Positions 9,187 through 21,838 of a DNA stretch of 64,000 nucleotides are shown here, piece after piece. The stretch spans positions 1,679,258 through 1,743,257 of the forward strand of contig NW_003314294.1 in assembly GCF_000143415.4 (NCBI RefSeq), given 5' to 3'. How positions within the stretch are numbered: position 1 is the stretch's first letter; each line of letters begins with the position of its first letter. Below the pieces are notes generated by a model. It saw nothing but the letters and a program-made list of their open reading frames with translations. It made no database searches and was not told the origin of the DNA. The translations under genes were made by a program, and so were the position numbers. This DNA comes from Selaginella moellendorffii. Lineage: Eukaryota > Streptophyta > Lycopodiopsida > Selaginellales > Selaginellaceae.

Positions 9187-11229
9187 ATGTTGGATGATAA
9201 AGAGTTCATCAGATGGGACCAAGTCGAAGATCAAGTCCAAGACCGACTCAGAGACCGAGTTTGAGATAGAGTCCGAAATCGAGTCCGAGGCCGACTCGGG
9301 GACCGAGTTCGAGACCGAGTCCGAGATCCGAAATTGGGTCCGAGACTGAGTCCGAGGTCGAGTCCGAGGTCGGGTCCGAGATTGGGTCCGAGATCGAGTC
9401 CGAGATCGAATCCGAGACCAAATCCGAAGTCGGATCCAAAATTGAGTCCGAGATCGAGCCAGAGACTAAGTCCAAATACTAATACGGGTCAAGGGGTGAA
9501 AGCCCAAAGCGTGCGTGTCCCAGGGGAGGGGGGGGTGGGGGGGGGCTGCAGGGGGTTCCAAAAGTATAGTAGGGATAGTGAGGTCTATGAACTAGTTTTG
9601 AAGGGACTCTCCAGTGGGGCTTCCAAACCGACTTGAGGTTGAGACTAGGACCGAGGGGCCTTTGGTGGGAGTGAGTATGGACTTGGGTGGTGTTGGAGGG
9701 GCCATCCAAGGAAGTGCTCAAGAGCAGCTCCCACTCCCGAAAGGGAAACCGGCTACGGTGCTCCCGGCTCATGTGGAGTGGTGCCCCACTTGAGTACCAT
9801 GCGGCTCATTGGTCCTCGCCCTTCCTAGGGGCTTGGGCCTTCCTTCGGGATGGAAGTGGGGGGGTAGAGGTACCCATACCGGGCTGTTAGGCCACGGTGT
9901 TTCGCCCCGGCGTCCCGAAGCAAGTGTTGCACTCAAGACTTGGGATTTAGAGGGTCCCATGATCAAGTCTTGTGGTACCAAGGGATGTTAGGAACCTGGA
10001 AGCTTGGTGTGCTTGGCTGCTTGTGCTTGCGGGGAGTGTAGCCGAACCTTAAGTCCAATCTAACCCGGGGAGGGGGATTGGGAGAGATTGGGAATCCGTG
10101 GATGGATGGCTAATGCTCTGTTGCTCGTGTAATGAATAGCTGAAACCAAGTAGAACCAAGTAGGAGTTGGTACCATAGGTGAGAACCTTGGCGAGGGAAC
10201 TTAGCAAAAGCCAAAGCAGTGTCGGACGGATAGACGAGGTAAGCTGGCAAATTGGAAAGGAAAAATTTGTGGCTTACAAAAGGATGGCATAGTCGCTGGG
10301 TTGCCAGTAAAGAGAGGTTTAGGGTTTAGGGTTTAGGGTTCATCCGGTTGGAAGAAAGTTGCTCTAGAAAAGCTAGTGTGTTGTTGGCAAATGGTCGTAA
10401 GGATATCTCGGAAACGGCATGTCCAAATGAGGTGGTGTCTTCTGCTGTTTATGCACTGTATATGTGTCCGTGGTATGGTGTAAATGTGACCTTAAATGGA
10501 GATGTGCACAATGGTGAAAGAATGAAAGATGCAAAATGGGCATCTAGAGGTAAGTGCGGGCAATACTATTGGAAGTGATTGGTGATGGAACTATGAGTGT
10601 AGATGATATGGAATGGGTGTGGAAAATGTGTGGGTATATTTATGGTAAGGGAAGGGCCAAAGAACTTGGAACATAGACCGAGCCAAACAAGGAACCTCCA
10701 TACAAACGGCAATGCAGCCTAAGCATGAAATCCAAGGCATGGGCTGCGTTTGAGCAGGGAAGGGCGAGAGAAAGCAATTTCAACCTAAAGCTCTATTTTG
10801 TTAAAGTGGGAATTGTCATTATCCCACTTGTAAAATAAGGTTTCCAAACCTTTATATAGTATATAAATATAACAAAATTCAACTGTATTGAGGCACATGC
10901 CATTTTATTTTAAACAAGGAAATGTCTACTCAATCACTTCTCCTCCCCCTGCCACTGCTTTACCTCTCTCTTCTCCTTGTCATCGTCGTCCAATTTCTTT
11001 CCATCCTTTTAATATTGGCTCAGTTGCTCCGAGTCTAGGTGGAGCCCAAGTCCCCATTCAATCTTTACTTTCCCCTTATTAATAAAACAACTTCGTAGAC
11101 TTCCAATAACATGCTGTAACACTTCTAGTATAATGCAAATCCTCTCAAAGAATTGTCTTTTAATATTAATACAATGGCATGGAACCCCATGCCATAATAA
11201 GTTACATTTTTAAATAAATACATGCCATC

Positions 11230-14200
11230 TCAGACTATTATTTTTTGCCTCCAACGCCTATACAATAATCTTGGAATTTCATCACTCTCCACACTATCAG
11301 GATTTAAACCCAATAGTAATGCCATCTCTTCTCTAATACGTCCATGCTCATGTTCAGTGGTCGAAGAACCCATTCGGTTGAGCAGATTATGGAGATGCGG
11401 ATAGTGCTTGGCTAGACAATATACATGCCATAAATGATGACTGGTGTCTATCCGATCAAATGGCTTCTGATATACCGTTCTATCTGCCATTTGGTTGATT
11501 TCTGCAGCCACCTCTTGGACTGGCCGGTTCTCTATCACCATCGCTCCAAGCCGTTTTGCAAGGTCCCCCAGAACATATGGTTTCTTCTCCCTAGTTTCCA
11601 TATTGCAAGAGATGGGATGCACTGCATATGTGTGCGTGTTCGCTGTAGTTTTAATCGGCGAGTCATCGATGATGAGGATTTCACTTGACCTAGCAGTCTG
11701 GTTCATCACTATAGCCTCTGGCTTGACGAAGATGGGTTTGCTACCCCTCACATGGACCATAGTCAAGCAATCCTCCTACGTTAGGAGAAAGTCAAATGGT
11801 AATATTACTCGCGTCTGATCGTGCATCATCTGTAACAACGTTAATGCATTGTGGCGCATCATGGATGTCCAAACTCCCAATTGCAAATTGAACCCGGCCC
11901 TCTATTTTAAGTGTCGCATGGTCATTATTAAATCCCGCAGTTTCTCCCGTGTGATTAATGTGAATCTGTTTCTTTTGACCAACTTGCGACCGCAGGCTTT
12001 GGAGGGTGCAGTGACATTCGAGGACGAGCCACGCTCATGGGAGAAAAGGACACCGTTCAGATCAAAAATGATACAGTACCTTCGCTGTGACTTTGAAATG
12101 AAATGCGTCAGCATAAAAAATGGTACAAGTCAATTTTACCATCTACAATATTAGCAAATGGTGCTCCCGATGGTCGTTGAGAGGGTTTTGGTCGAGGAAA
12201 CGTGAAGGGCGGAAATACTCTCCTCTGCAATGTGGGATCAATCGCATCCGATGGCGTGTGGGCACATGCCATTTCAGCTGTAGACTCTGGTACAACTGGC
12301 TCAACAGTGGCATGGGGTGGTTCCGATGGCATGTGATCACACGCCATTTCAGCTGGTGCCTCCGTTGGCAAAGTGGACATGACCGAACAGGCAGCAGGGG
12401 CGGTATAGGGAGGTTCCAACGGTGCGTAGTCAGACGATTGGGCACACGTTGAGTCCGTTGGAAATGAGGATACGACCGGCTCGGCGGCTGGGCCGGCCTC
12501 ATATGGGTCCAATGGCGCCTGGTCACCGTCAGTTGGATACGTGGACAAGATTGACTCAGTGGTATGGGCAACATCAAGTGGAGCGTGGTCAGCTTGCTTG
12601 GCGTTGATATGGATAGTAGCCTCCACCAGCTCTGATGACTCTTGCAGGCAAGTAGAGTCCACTGGCAGATCCATATGCATGTCCAAATATCTCCCTTCGA
12701 TTGAGATGGTATCCTCCCGTGCTACTAAAAACAAACTCATTAGCACATTGAATCGACTATACTGTATTTACCATCAACTGCTATTGAGGAACTAGGACCG
12801 ATATCACTTGGGCGCACTGCTGATTCTGAAGGATTGGACATACATTTCGACCCTTGCTTGGCACTATCCTTCCTTGACACTAAAGGCTAGAGTTTGTATC
12901 TTAATTCAACTGAATAATCTCTACTTACCATTTGCTTTGCGACCTACATGGACAATGTTAGAAATGGTAAAAAGTTAGGAATGGATGTACTATTATTTAC
13001 CTGATGGTTTGTCTTGTATGACCTTCCTCCGCTGCTCTTTGGCCACCTCAGGCTGGCCATCGTCGTCATCATCATCGTCGTCGTTATTGTGATCGTCACC
13101 ATTGTGAGGACCATCCAAGTCCTTTTCGTCCTCCTCTTCTTCGTCCTCCTCTTCTTTGTCCTCCTCTTCGTCCTTCTGCTCTTCCTGCTCATTATCTTTC
13201 TCTGGCTCCTCATCCCCCTCTTGCATTTCTTCCATAGGCTGCTCAGGCTGGATGGCTTGTTCTTCCAGGACCATCTTGGGAAAATCATCTGGCCGAGTCT
13301 CCATCTCAAAATACAAGACATCCATAGCCTGTTTTAGTGCGTGACCTAGGACCGTATCCTCACCCGACTGTCTTAACATGGTTTCTGCACGTTCTTGCAC
13401 CCTTCGAAGACGACGAGATGAGAAAAACGTGGCCCTGACTTGAAAAACATCCCTCATCCATTGTACCTCTCCATTGAGATTGGGGAAGGGGAGTCCACCA
13501 TAGGAATCTGAGTCAGGAGGTGGTGACTGGCTGCTTTCACTCAGCCCTTGATCTGCAATGAATGGCATGAGCACACACGCCATAACCGCGAGGCATTACC
13601 TATCATCTTTTCGTTGCCCTTCTTCCTTTTCGAATCAAACGCCTCTGATCCCGACGACTGTCCAACATGCTTTCGCTTTTTATGACTACTGTTAGTTTGA
13701 GCTTGATCTGCAAGAAATGGCATGAGGACCCACGCAATAACCATGACGCTTTATTTCCCGTCCTTGGAGGCTCTGTCATGCCTTCCGCATCCTCAGGTAC
13801 CTGCTCCTCAATTCCCTTTTGCTTTCGTTTCTTATGTGCCCGTTCTACAGAAATAGCATGAGGACATACGCGATAAGCACACAAATGCTTTTACCCTTCC
13901 TCCTCTGCCCTGGTCGGTTGTCCATCTCTTTGTCTACAGCGTCTGAAAGCTGTTTTGCAGGTAGCCTAATTCGAGGTTCACGACGTCTCCTTGGCAATTG
14001 AACTGTATATTATTGCATCAACACATGCAACATCCCATAATATTTTTAAGTTACCTTTCATAAAGTTTTCCATTGGTTCAACTTGTTCCCCTGAAATACA
14101 AACTTAGATAAATGCATGGGGCCATATGTCATGATCGTACCTGTTTCGGAACTCTCCTTATCACTCTCTGAGGCCTCCCCCTCCTCCACTGGAGGCACGT

Positions 14201-17200
14201 TATTCCATTCGATTTCCTCGACACGATCTGCAAGAACATTAGTTAATTGCATGGGGCCACACGCCATCAAACCTTCAGGTTCTTGTCGTGAGGTCTGCGC
14301 TGCTTGCCCTAGTCTCTTTGGAATTTGAGCTGCAAGAAGCAATGGCATGAGAAATCACGTATAACAAAAATGATTGGTACCTCTCGTCCGTTGTACTTGG
14401 CTGGTGCTTGCCTGTTTTGCCTTTGAAGAAGTGTCTCCTGCAAGGAATGGCATGAGACCACACGCCATTGCAAATATAATTTGTACCTCCTTTTTTCCTA
14501 TTGCTTCTCTGTTTGTCCTTCTTCGACGCGCCACTAATGCGCTTTTCAGTCCTCGTGTCTGAATATTCACAACGATCTATAATCAAAATGGCGTGAGGCC
14601 TCACGTGACCTTACCTTGTGCAGGTTGTGAGCTCGGCCCAACATGGGTATCTTCAACAGTAGCTGTTAACGCCGTTTCAGCATCTGGGGGTAGCCACGCT
14701 CCTGCATACAGAGCTTGTGAGATAACATTTAAACTTAAAGTGCGTACTCACCAGGTTCGCAGAGAAGATACTGTTTTTCTTTGGCAACTGTAACTATATG
14801 CTCCATTGAAGTCACCTCTTCAATGGAGTTTGTCACCGCAACACACGGGACACCCTTGAGTAGTGCGGCTCGAAAGAATAATCCGCCGCAGTTGTACTCG
14901 ACAACGCATTTGCCCTTGGAGTCGGAAGCAGGTGACCCACCCGCTATTGTGTTGAAGACCCAACTGAGCATTTCCCATGCTACACCTGGAGCTTTCTCTG
15001 GATTCGAAAGCTCCATAGCCGTCTTCAGTTCCTCAGGCACGGGTAAATTGACCTCCCTCAGATCAATTCGATCGGCCTTGTCGAACGAAGCTGGGAAGTC
15101 ACTCCAGTCCTACTTTGCTGCAGGACCAATAACAAGGGCGAGTGTGAAGATGCGGACATTCATCGGTATCTTCTTCTTAGCCATTATCCCATGGATCTCC
15201 CGCATCTCCTTGCCTTTCAATCGAGCCTTCACCTCATTCAAGGCCTTCCAGAACTTGTGATAGGATTCGGAGTCGTAGATCATATAGTGGACTGAAGATT
15301 CCACCTCCACAAGTCCCACCATTAAGTCAAAGATGGAGCTGACTTCGTCTGCATGAGTGATCTCCTCATTTGTGAAGTCCATCACACAAAAGATGTTCTT
15401 GACCTGCTCATCTCCGCGGGAAACGATGCTCCTCCACCTTTGATCCTCATCCGAATTCACGTATACCCGGTAAGGTTCTCGATAGGCCTCTGCTGCGGGG
15501 TCAAGCTGTTTCTGAAGCCGGCGGTCGACATTCCTCTTAATGAAATTTGGATACTGATCCAACTTCTCAGCTTTACTTTTCGTGGCATCCCGCAGCAGAT
15601 CGATGAACTTGGGGGCCCCCTTCACGTACTCGTCGATGTCTTCATTTGACAACTCCAGCTCTTCCATCATCTCTTGCGTGGTGTCGATGCTCACCCTCTC
15701 CACGGCCACTTGCTCGAAGATCCAATCCTTCAATAGCGCACGAGCTCTCAGAGTCGTGCACAAGTCCTCGTATGTCACAATATGGCCGAGAGTCATTTTG
15801 GTCTTGTTGAAGACTACCTCACCACGTAGAAGAGCATTAGCCACTGTCAGAAGGTCATCGTCGTCTAGAGACCGCGAGAAACGCAAGGCGTTGAGCTTCA
15901 AATCATTGGGCTTCCGGCCGTCCTCCACACCCATTGAGTTTAGCAACTCCCCGTCATGGTACCTCCTCAGCACATCTACCCATTTGTCAAAAACAACTTT
16001 TGTCGCGAGTAGAATGTTATGGATGCTGAGTGTGTCATTGACCCCCAATGTTTTCGAGAGAAGACTCGAGAATTCCTGCAATGGAAATGGCATGAGGCCA
16101 CATGCTATGCCACATGCAACGAGGCTTACTTGCCAGGCGCTAGTTGCTAGTGCACGTCCTTGTCCTGGTTTTTGTGGCTTCTTCAGTTGAACCCAGAGCT
16201 TCCGTGTTTGTGCCAATGTCTCGTGCAGACCCGATTTGTAGCACGTTTCTTGCTTGACATTCTGCGCGTGGGAGATGTATATGATAGATCGGAGGGGCGA
16301 GTTGCCTTTTATCAGGTGGACAACTCTTGTCTTGAAGACTTTCTTCACCTCCTCGCCCACCATAATATCCACAACTATCTCTTGCATCGCCAAGCTAGAA
16401 TGCTGCCCGGAGACGGCATAGAACCGGATGTTCTGCTCGTCCAACACCTTCCTATTGATCAAGTCTGGAAACCTCGTCTCGCCCTTCATTGTTCGGTAGT
16501 AGGGGATCACGTCTGCGATGTCGGGTGTTACTGGACTTGCCAGCATCTTCTGCTTCAGTTTCTCCACCCACTCATCAGATACTAGCCTGTGGTTGTATTT
16601 GCTTTGGATGTCGATGTGGCTCACGTCGATTGTATATACTTTGTTGGAATAGTAATAAGTACTATTATCTGCGACGATTTTTGCTGCCTCTTCTTGCTCT
16701 TTCTGCTCTTTGCGGCTCTTCTTTTTGGTGGGTGTAGTGTTCGAACCCGAGGCAATGGCATCACCGAGTAGCTTCTTTTTTGGAGCAGGAGAGTCGGACG
16801 TCGGCTTGAGCTTGACCACCCTTTTCTGCTTCGGGGTAGTTTCCAGATCGACCCCCTTCCCCTTCGCTTCGCGAACTGGAGTCACTCTCAACGGCTCAAT
16901 GTTGGAATATAGTTTTTGAACATCGCCGTAGGTGAGGTCCGTGGATTCCATGTGATCTTCATAGACCTGCAGCGTCTTTGAAATTGTGGGCCTCCTGGAC
17001 AACCTCTCCCTAGCTCCCTCTAGGAATTCCTCATAGCCGCTGCCCCCCTCCAAGAAGCCGCTAGGATGTGCAAGGTGGATCTTGAAGGCGGACGCTGTCT
17101 CTACCACAAGTGCCAGTCCATATTCTTGCATGGAACTGCATGGAGTGTCTGTCACTTGGATGAGGATCCCCATGCATTCTTTTCTCCCACCATCTGTGTT

Positions 17201-17550
17201 GTACAGCCTCAGATCCTCGCCTTCCATCCCGAAAGTCCAACTGGTGAGCTCCTCCCCCTTCTCTGCATCCACATTGACAGTGGCTGGAAGAAGAACGCAA
17301 TTCCTCGCCTGTTCAGAAATGCACAACAATTAGAGCTGACAGATGAAAAGCTAGCAGCTAGAAATAACGTGAGGCCACACGCCATTCACCACTGCATTAG
17401 ATGTCTTGAGGCTGCATCCTAAGATGGCGTGAGGCTACATGCCATCTGTAACCGGACTGCACTCGAGAGCCCAATTGGTGCATGCCAATGTTGCTACTGA
17501 ATGGCATGTGGCCTGATGCCATTTTCTACTTGGCCTAAAAGACTTACCAT
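11230..17550 (-). pseudogene. Gene A copy 2: as copy 1, with an extra nonsense codon
   Basis: The exon structure equals copy 1 plus 8,994: ATG at 17,550-17,548, exon 2 from 17,308, final stop at 11,230. It shares the two TAG codons in the HAD exon (11,904-11,902 and 11,778-11,776), the lost acceptor and the GA donor, so these predate the tandem duplication. In addition, TGG has become TAG at 15,112-15,110, which would cut the protein inside exon 3, after the ParB-like domain. A few synonymous or conservative differences (for example near 17,110-17,150 and 16,160-16,210) separate the copies. Confidence 0.7.
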
Positions 17551-18180
17551 TTGAAGCCAAATGGAGGCGTGACAATCGAGGCTGGACTCGCTGGCGAATG
17601 TGCACTGTGTGTGTAGCGGATCGTAGCAGCAAGGCTACTCTGCCACTTACAGTTGGAGAGTGGCGCTGAAATCTCCTGGGACGCCAAGTGGGCTGCGTGT
17701 GGGTGGCGGAGTGGGCGGCGGAGTTGGTGGCAAAGTTACAAACTGGGTGTGTCTTGAAGTGGACGCCGATGCACACGAGCGTGATGCGAGCGCGAGTGTG
17801 ATGCAAGTGTGAGTGGACGCCGATGCACATGAAAAACCTGTAGAGAAGGTAGATGAGCGCGAATGTGAGCGTGATCGTGAGTGGGAGCGCGATGCGAGCG
17901 CGAGTGTGCGAGCACGAGTACGAAGCAAAATGCAAAACCTAACCTCACACGCACGAAATGTCACGACAGTTGGTAATCCCGCAATGTCATCATTCCTCGG
18001 ACTTGGGTGCCACCATTAATTTCTGGATCGCCACGCACATGCATGCACGTGAAATCCAAAAGAAATCCGCAACGTCATCATTCCTCGGACTACATGCACG
18101 CAAAATCCAAAAGAAAGATCATGATTGGGATATAATTTAATACCCTCGCTATATTTATACCATGCATGATTGGATATTCC

Positions 18181-19440
18181 AAAGCATCTTGTATTTCAAA
18201 AAATGCCAGATGTTCAGCTAAATAAAGGACATGATGTGAAAAAGTTCACCCTAAACCCTAAACCCTAAACATGTGGCAAATGCTACGTGAAGAAAGATGC
18301 CCTTTCTGGGCAAATGCTGTAAGAGGCAGATGCCAAGCAGATGTATCTCAAGCTAGTGAAGGGGACAAACGAGAGTTAGCTATAAACATGACGGGATGCA
18401 AATAGATTACTAGGCTGGTCCTGCGAAAATCAAAAACCATAATTGAAAACATTGAAAATGCAAAAAGAAAGGTTTATAATATTTTTGAATTTTAAGCAAC
18501 CAAAGGAATGTAAGTAGGGCATGTGTTTGTAAGTTTAAAAATGCCTCAACCACTTAAATTCCCAAGTAAATAAAGCTGTTTCTATTTTTGGTACAGGTAA
18601 ACTTTATAGCGTGTGGGCTCATGCAATTTTGAACCCAAAAATGCACCAAAAAATGCTCGACTAGCATTATTCTTTGAATGGCGTGTGGCCTTATATTGCC
18701 ATAAATGGACGTACACACACAGCATAATTATTCCTTTACACGGCGAATAATCTTGGCGCGGATCGCTGACATGGCATGGCAAAGTTCGAATCACTGACAT
18801 GGCACAGCTGGATCGAGGCAAGGACATGATGTGACAAAGTTCAACGTCCGACAGCAAAGTCTAGAAGCTACTCAGTTTGAAATTTGTCAGAGGAATCATA
18901 AGATCTGGTTTGTCAGAGGATTTGATGTGACGTTCAAGCGTGTGTTATTTTTGAATTCTCGAACTCATTCCTAGGTCTATCATTTTTGTGTGTTGTGTTC
19001 TTGGTTCCGCTGAGCACAGTGAGCGCTGCTTGTGTAAGCGGCGTTGTGAGCTGTGGTTTATGCGTCTACGAGCGGTTGCGGCATTGCGAGCGCCATTGCG
19101 AGCGGCAGTTTATGCAAGTGGCAGTTTGTGCGAGCGGCGCTACGAGCAGTTGCGGTGGTGCGAGCGGCGCTACGGTACCACTTCATGCCATCTTGGGGCT
19201 TGCAAGTTCATCACTAGCATATTGCCAATAATTTCTTTACCTGCCTGTAGCTGTGTGTTTATCTAGATGGCATGAGGCCTCATGCCAATTTTGTGAATAC
19301 GAAATTTCACGTGGGTGTCAATAGCATGTTTGAATAATGGCATGTGGCCTCATGCTATTGAGGTTGTTTGGTATGTTATGATTTAGGCCATTCTCCAATC
19401 ATTTTTTGTATGGTCTTAACTTCTTTTCTACACTTTCAGA
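18181..19440. other. Intergenic region between divergent genes A and B, with palindromes and a repair scar
   Basis: No coding sequence is supported. The region contains three CCCTAAA units at 18,249-18,269, palindromes of the ATGGCATG family (about 18,677-18,702, 19,266-19,290 and 19,336-19,360), and GCGAGCG-type repeats at 19,040-19,175. The matching inverted region (47,065-49,382) is about 1 kb longer, so this copy carries a deletion ending at the telomere-type repeat. A likely 5'-UTR intron ends at the TTTCAG just before the gene B ATG. Confidence 0.7.
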
Positions 19441-21294
19441 ATGGCCTTCAAGGTTGGGGAAAAAGTTTACATTTTGAATGGTGGGAAGAGAGTTGCAAAA
19501 GGGACCCTTGTGTCTATGGATCAGAACTTTGTTATACACTGTCAAAGGCTTGGGGAAGGCAATGCTGTTGTATCAGTAGAGACTGTCTTCGATGGGAATG
19601 TGGTCGCTATTGAACGAGGAGAGATGGTCGTCGGGGTAAATGTTGTTGTTGCCTTGAAAAATCTTCAGAAGAAAGCAGATGTTGGGGACAGCGCAAGTGT
19701 GACGCATGTTCCCTTTGTGGATCTTAAGAACCGTGCTACATGGATTCAGGCAAAGGTGTTTCTAAACAACCCCAAGGGGGAGGTGGTAGTTGAGGGCTTA
19801 GCCACAGTTGTCGATCCAAGAGATGTGGTTGCTAATCAAGAATTGGGCCGGGATGATATTGGAGTTGCGATTTTAAAGGTTGTTGACACAGAAGAAAACA
19901 GTCTGACTATTGGAAGCATTGTGCGGTGGAAATTGAGGCACTTAGTGTTTGAGAATGTGAGGCCTCATGCCATTCCGATGAGGCTAGTCGCCCGGTGAAT
20001 GCACAGCCTCATCCAAATGAAGCAGAATCTCAAGGAAGTTCCTGCGGCCAATGTGGCCTTCCACCCCATCTTCTACTCCAAACAGACAATGCTGGCAGTG
20101 AGAACAAAAACATGTACGTCTTCGCGTACTTGGCGATGCTTGTTGCCAAAGGCATATTTGAAACGGTTACACTTGGCTTTCTCATGGTTGGGCACACTCA
20201 TGAAGACATCGATGCCATGTTCAGTCACCTGGCAGAGTCCCTCCGGCGATCCAATGTCCTCACCCTCCCACAACTCTACGATGAATTCCAAAATTGCATC
20301 AAAGGCACTGTTGAAGCTGCACTTGTGACAGAGGTTCTAGACTTTAAGGGGTTTGTAAGAGGCTACATCAGGGACGGATCCGAAACGCTGATTGGCCACT
20401 CCAAGCCTCTTCAGTTTCATTTCAGCATGCGTGACGGTGCTCCAGTGATGAGGTACAAGATGAGAGAATGGGACACAGTGTGGCTGCCAGTGGACGGCAT
20501 TGAACTCTTCAAGAGAGATCCCATAACTGGGGAACCTATGATTCCTCAAGGTTCCCCACTGCCGATGCACCCGGATGGACTCAAAGACCAGGAAAGTATA
20601 GTGGCCGGGATTAGACAGCATATTGCCTTCTGGAAGAGGGGGTTGGTGTTTGGTGGAGAATCCTATTTTCAGAGGTGTAAGCCTTTGCTCGAATACTGGG
20701 AGAAGATTATATCTGCTATCCAAAATGGGCCGGTTGTATATGAAGAATTGGAAGAGTCCTTTTGGCCAGAACCCAAAGCACCAGATAGTAGCGGAACAAT
20801 GTCCTCTGGAAATGCAGTGACAGATAACGATGTTGAGGATCACTATTGTGGGCCGAGGAACAAGAAGCCGGATTCAGCATTCAATCCAGTACAGGTCTGC
20901 AAAGGAATGGTCGTGCTTGTCAGACCCAGTAATAAAAAACAAATGATATGGGTGGGGCACTGCATCACTGATGCAGAGGAGGACGCAAAAACTAACTCCT
21001 TCAATGTAACTGTGGAGTGGTTCAAGCCAAGTTCCGGATATACGAAGGATTGCCTAGAAAAGAGATGGGTGCTGAATCCAAGGGATCCCAGCATGAGCAT
21101 ATCGGTGAATAATGTTGTGCATGGTTGGATGCGGAAGCAGAGTGCCACCATCACCTTGCCAGACCATGCAAGAGATGCTGCAAGAGCATTCATAACCCGG
21201 GTTCAAGGTGAGATTCATTAATATTCCTTTACTAAGTTTCTAATGTATTTTATTTCAAGGTGAACAATCCGAATCTGAATCAGAGGAGGCATGA
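19441..21294 (+). pseudogene. Gene B copy 1: DDE-like transposase gene of element E, with an internal deletion
   Basis: The first part (19,441-19,954) encodes the duplicated beta-rich N-terminal domain. After the codons for LRHLVFENV the sequence jumps to a palindrome and then to the middle of the protein; about 1.28 kb present in the inverted copy is missing. The lost part includes the cysteine motifs and the first catalytic Asp motif (HDKMDQKK), and the frame shifts by one. The remaining C-terminal part (from about 19,995) keeps LLLQTDNAGSENKN and GHTHEDIDAMFSHLAE, typical of the RNase H-like DUF7869 core. A 52-nt intron (21,208-21,259) precedes a short last exon (21,260-21,294). This copy should be inactive. 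Confidence 0.7.
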
Positions 21295-21838
21295 TGGCAT
21301 GTGGCCTTACGCCATTCCTAGGTGAGATGATACAAATAACAAGTATAAATTCTTAGTTGTTCTAGCAAATCTTACTTAAAGTTCAAGGTGAACAAGCTGA
21401 ATATGAATTCATCGGATTGTTATAACAAATTGCGAGGTGATGGCATGAGGCGATACGCCATTTGAGAGTGGTAGCCATTCCTATATGAGGTGAGTGAAAT
21501 ATTTATTAGAAATACCTCATTCAATTGTGCACTTCTAAGTCTTGGTCCACTCAGTACTGTTTGCATGTTTCTATTTTAATTCTTTCTCTAAAATGTTATT
21601 TAGCATGTGGCTTCATGCCATTGCTCTCCACAATCATGCATTGAATTTTTCTATCCTTGCATAATACTTCTCTAAATATATAGCATGTGCGCACATGTGA
21701 TATGGTTCATTAGGCCTGAAGGTCACTGCGCTAGTCACCATGCCCCAGATATGTTTAGCCCCTGGACAAAAAACATATAATTTCACGTCATTTTCAAATA
21801 CTTGAAAATTTGTACCTAGTCCCATTTTACTGAATAAA
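21295..21838 (+). other. Gene B 3' flank with palindromes, no gene
   Basis: It contains two or three ATGGCATG-family palindromes (about 21,292-21,318, 21,441-21,463 and 21,602-21,622) and a second GGTGAACAAGCTGAA block like the last exon of gene B. About 1.1 kb present at the other gene B ends (the 43,450-43,777 exon region) has been deleted here. Confidence 0.6.

Larger units (their letters stand above)
1..18180. repeat. Tandem duplication of an 8,994-bp unit (two copies plus 192 bp of a third)
   Basis: Positions 1-8,994 and 8,995-17,988 match base for base apart from a few substitutions, with a constant offset of 8,994. The first 192 bp recur again at 17,989-18,180. Each unit holds a 192-bp border repeat, about 1.6 kb of LTR-derived DNA, and the gene A half of element E. 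The near identity points to a recent duplication or array expansion. An assembly artefact is possible, but private differences argue against a simple duplicate; for example, a nonsense codon at 15,110-15,112 is found only in copy 2. Confidence 0.95.
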
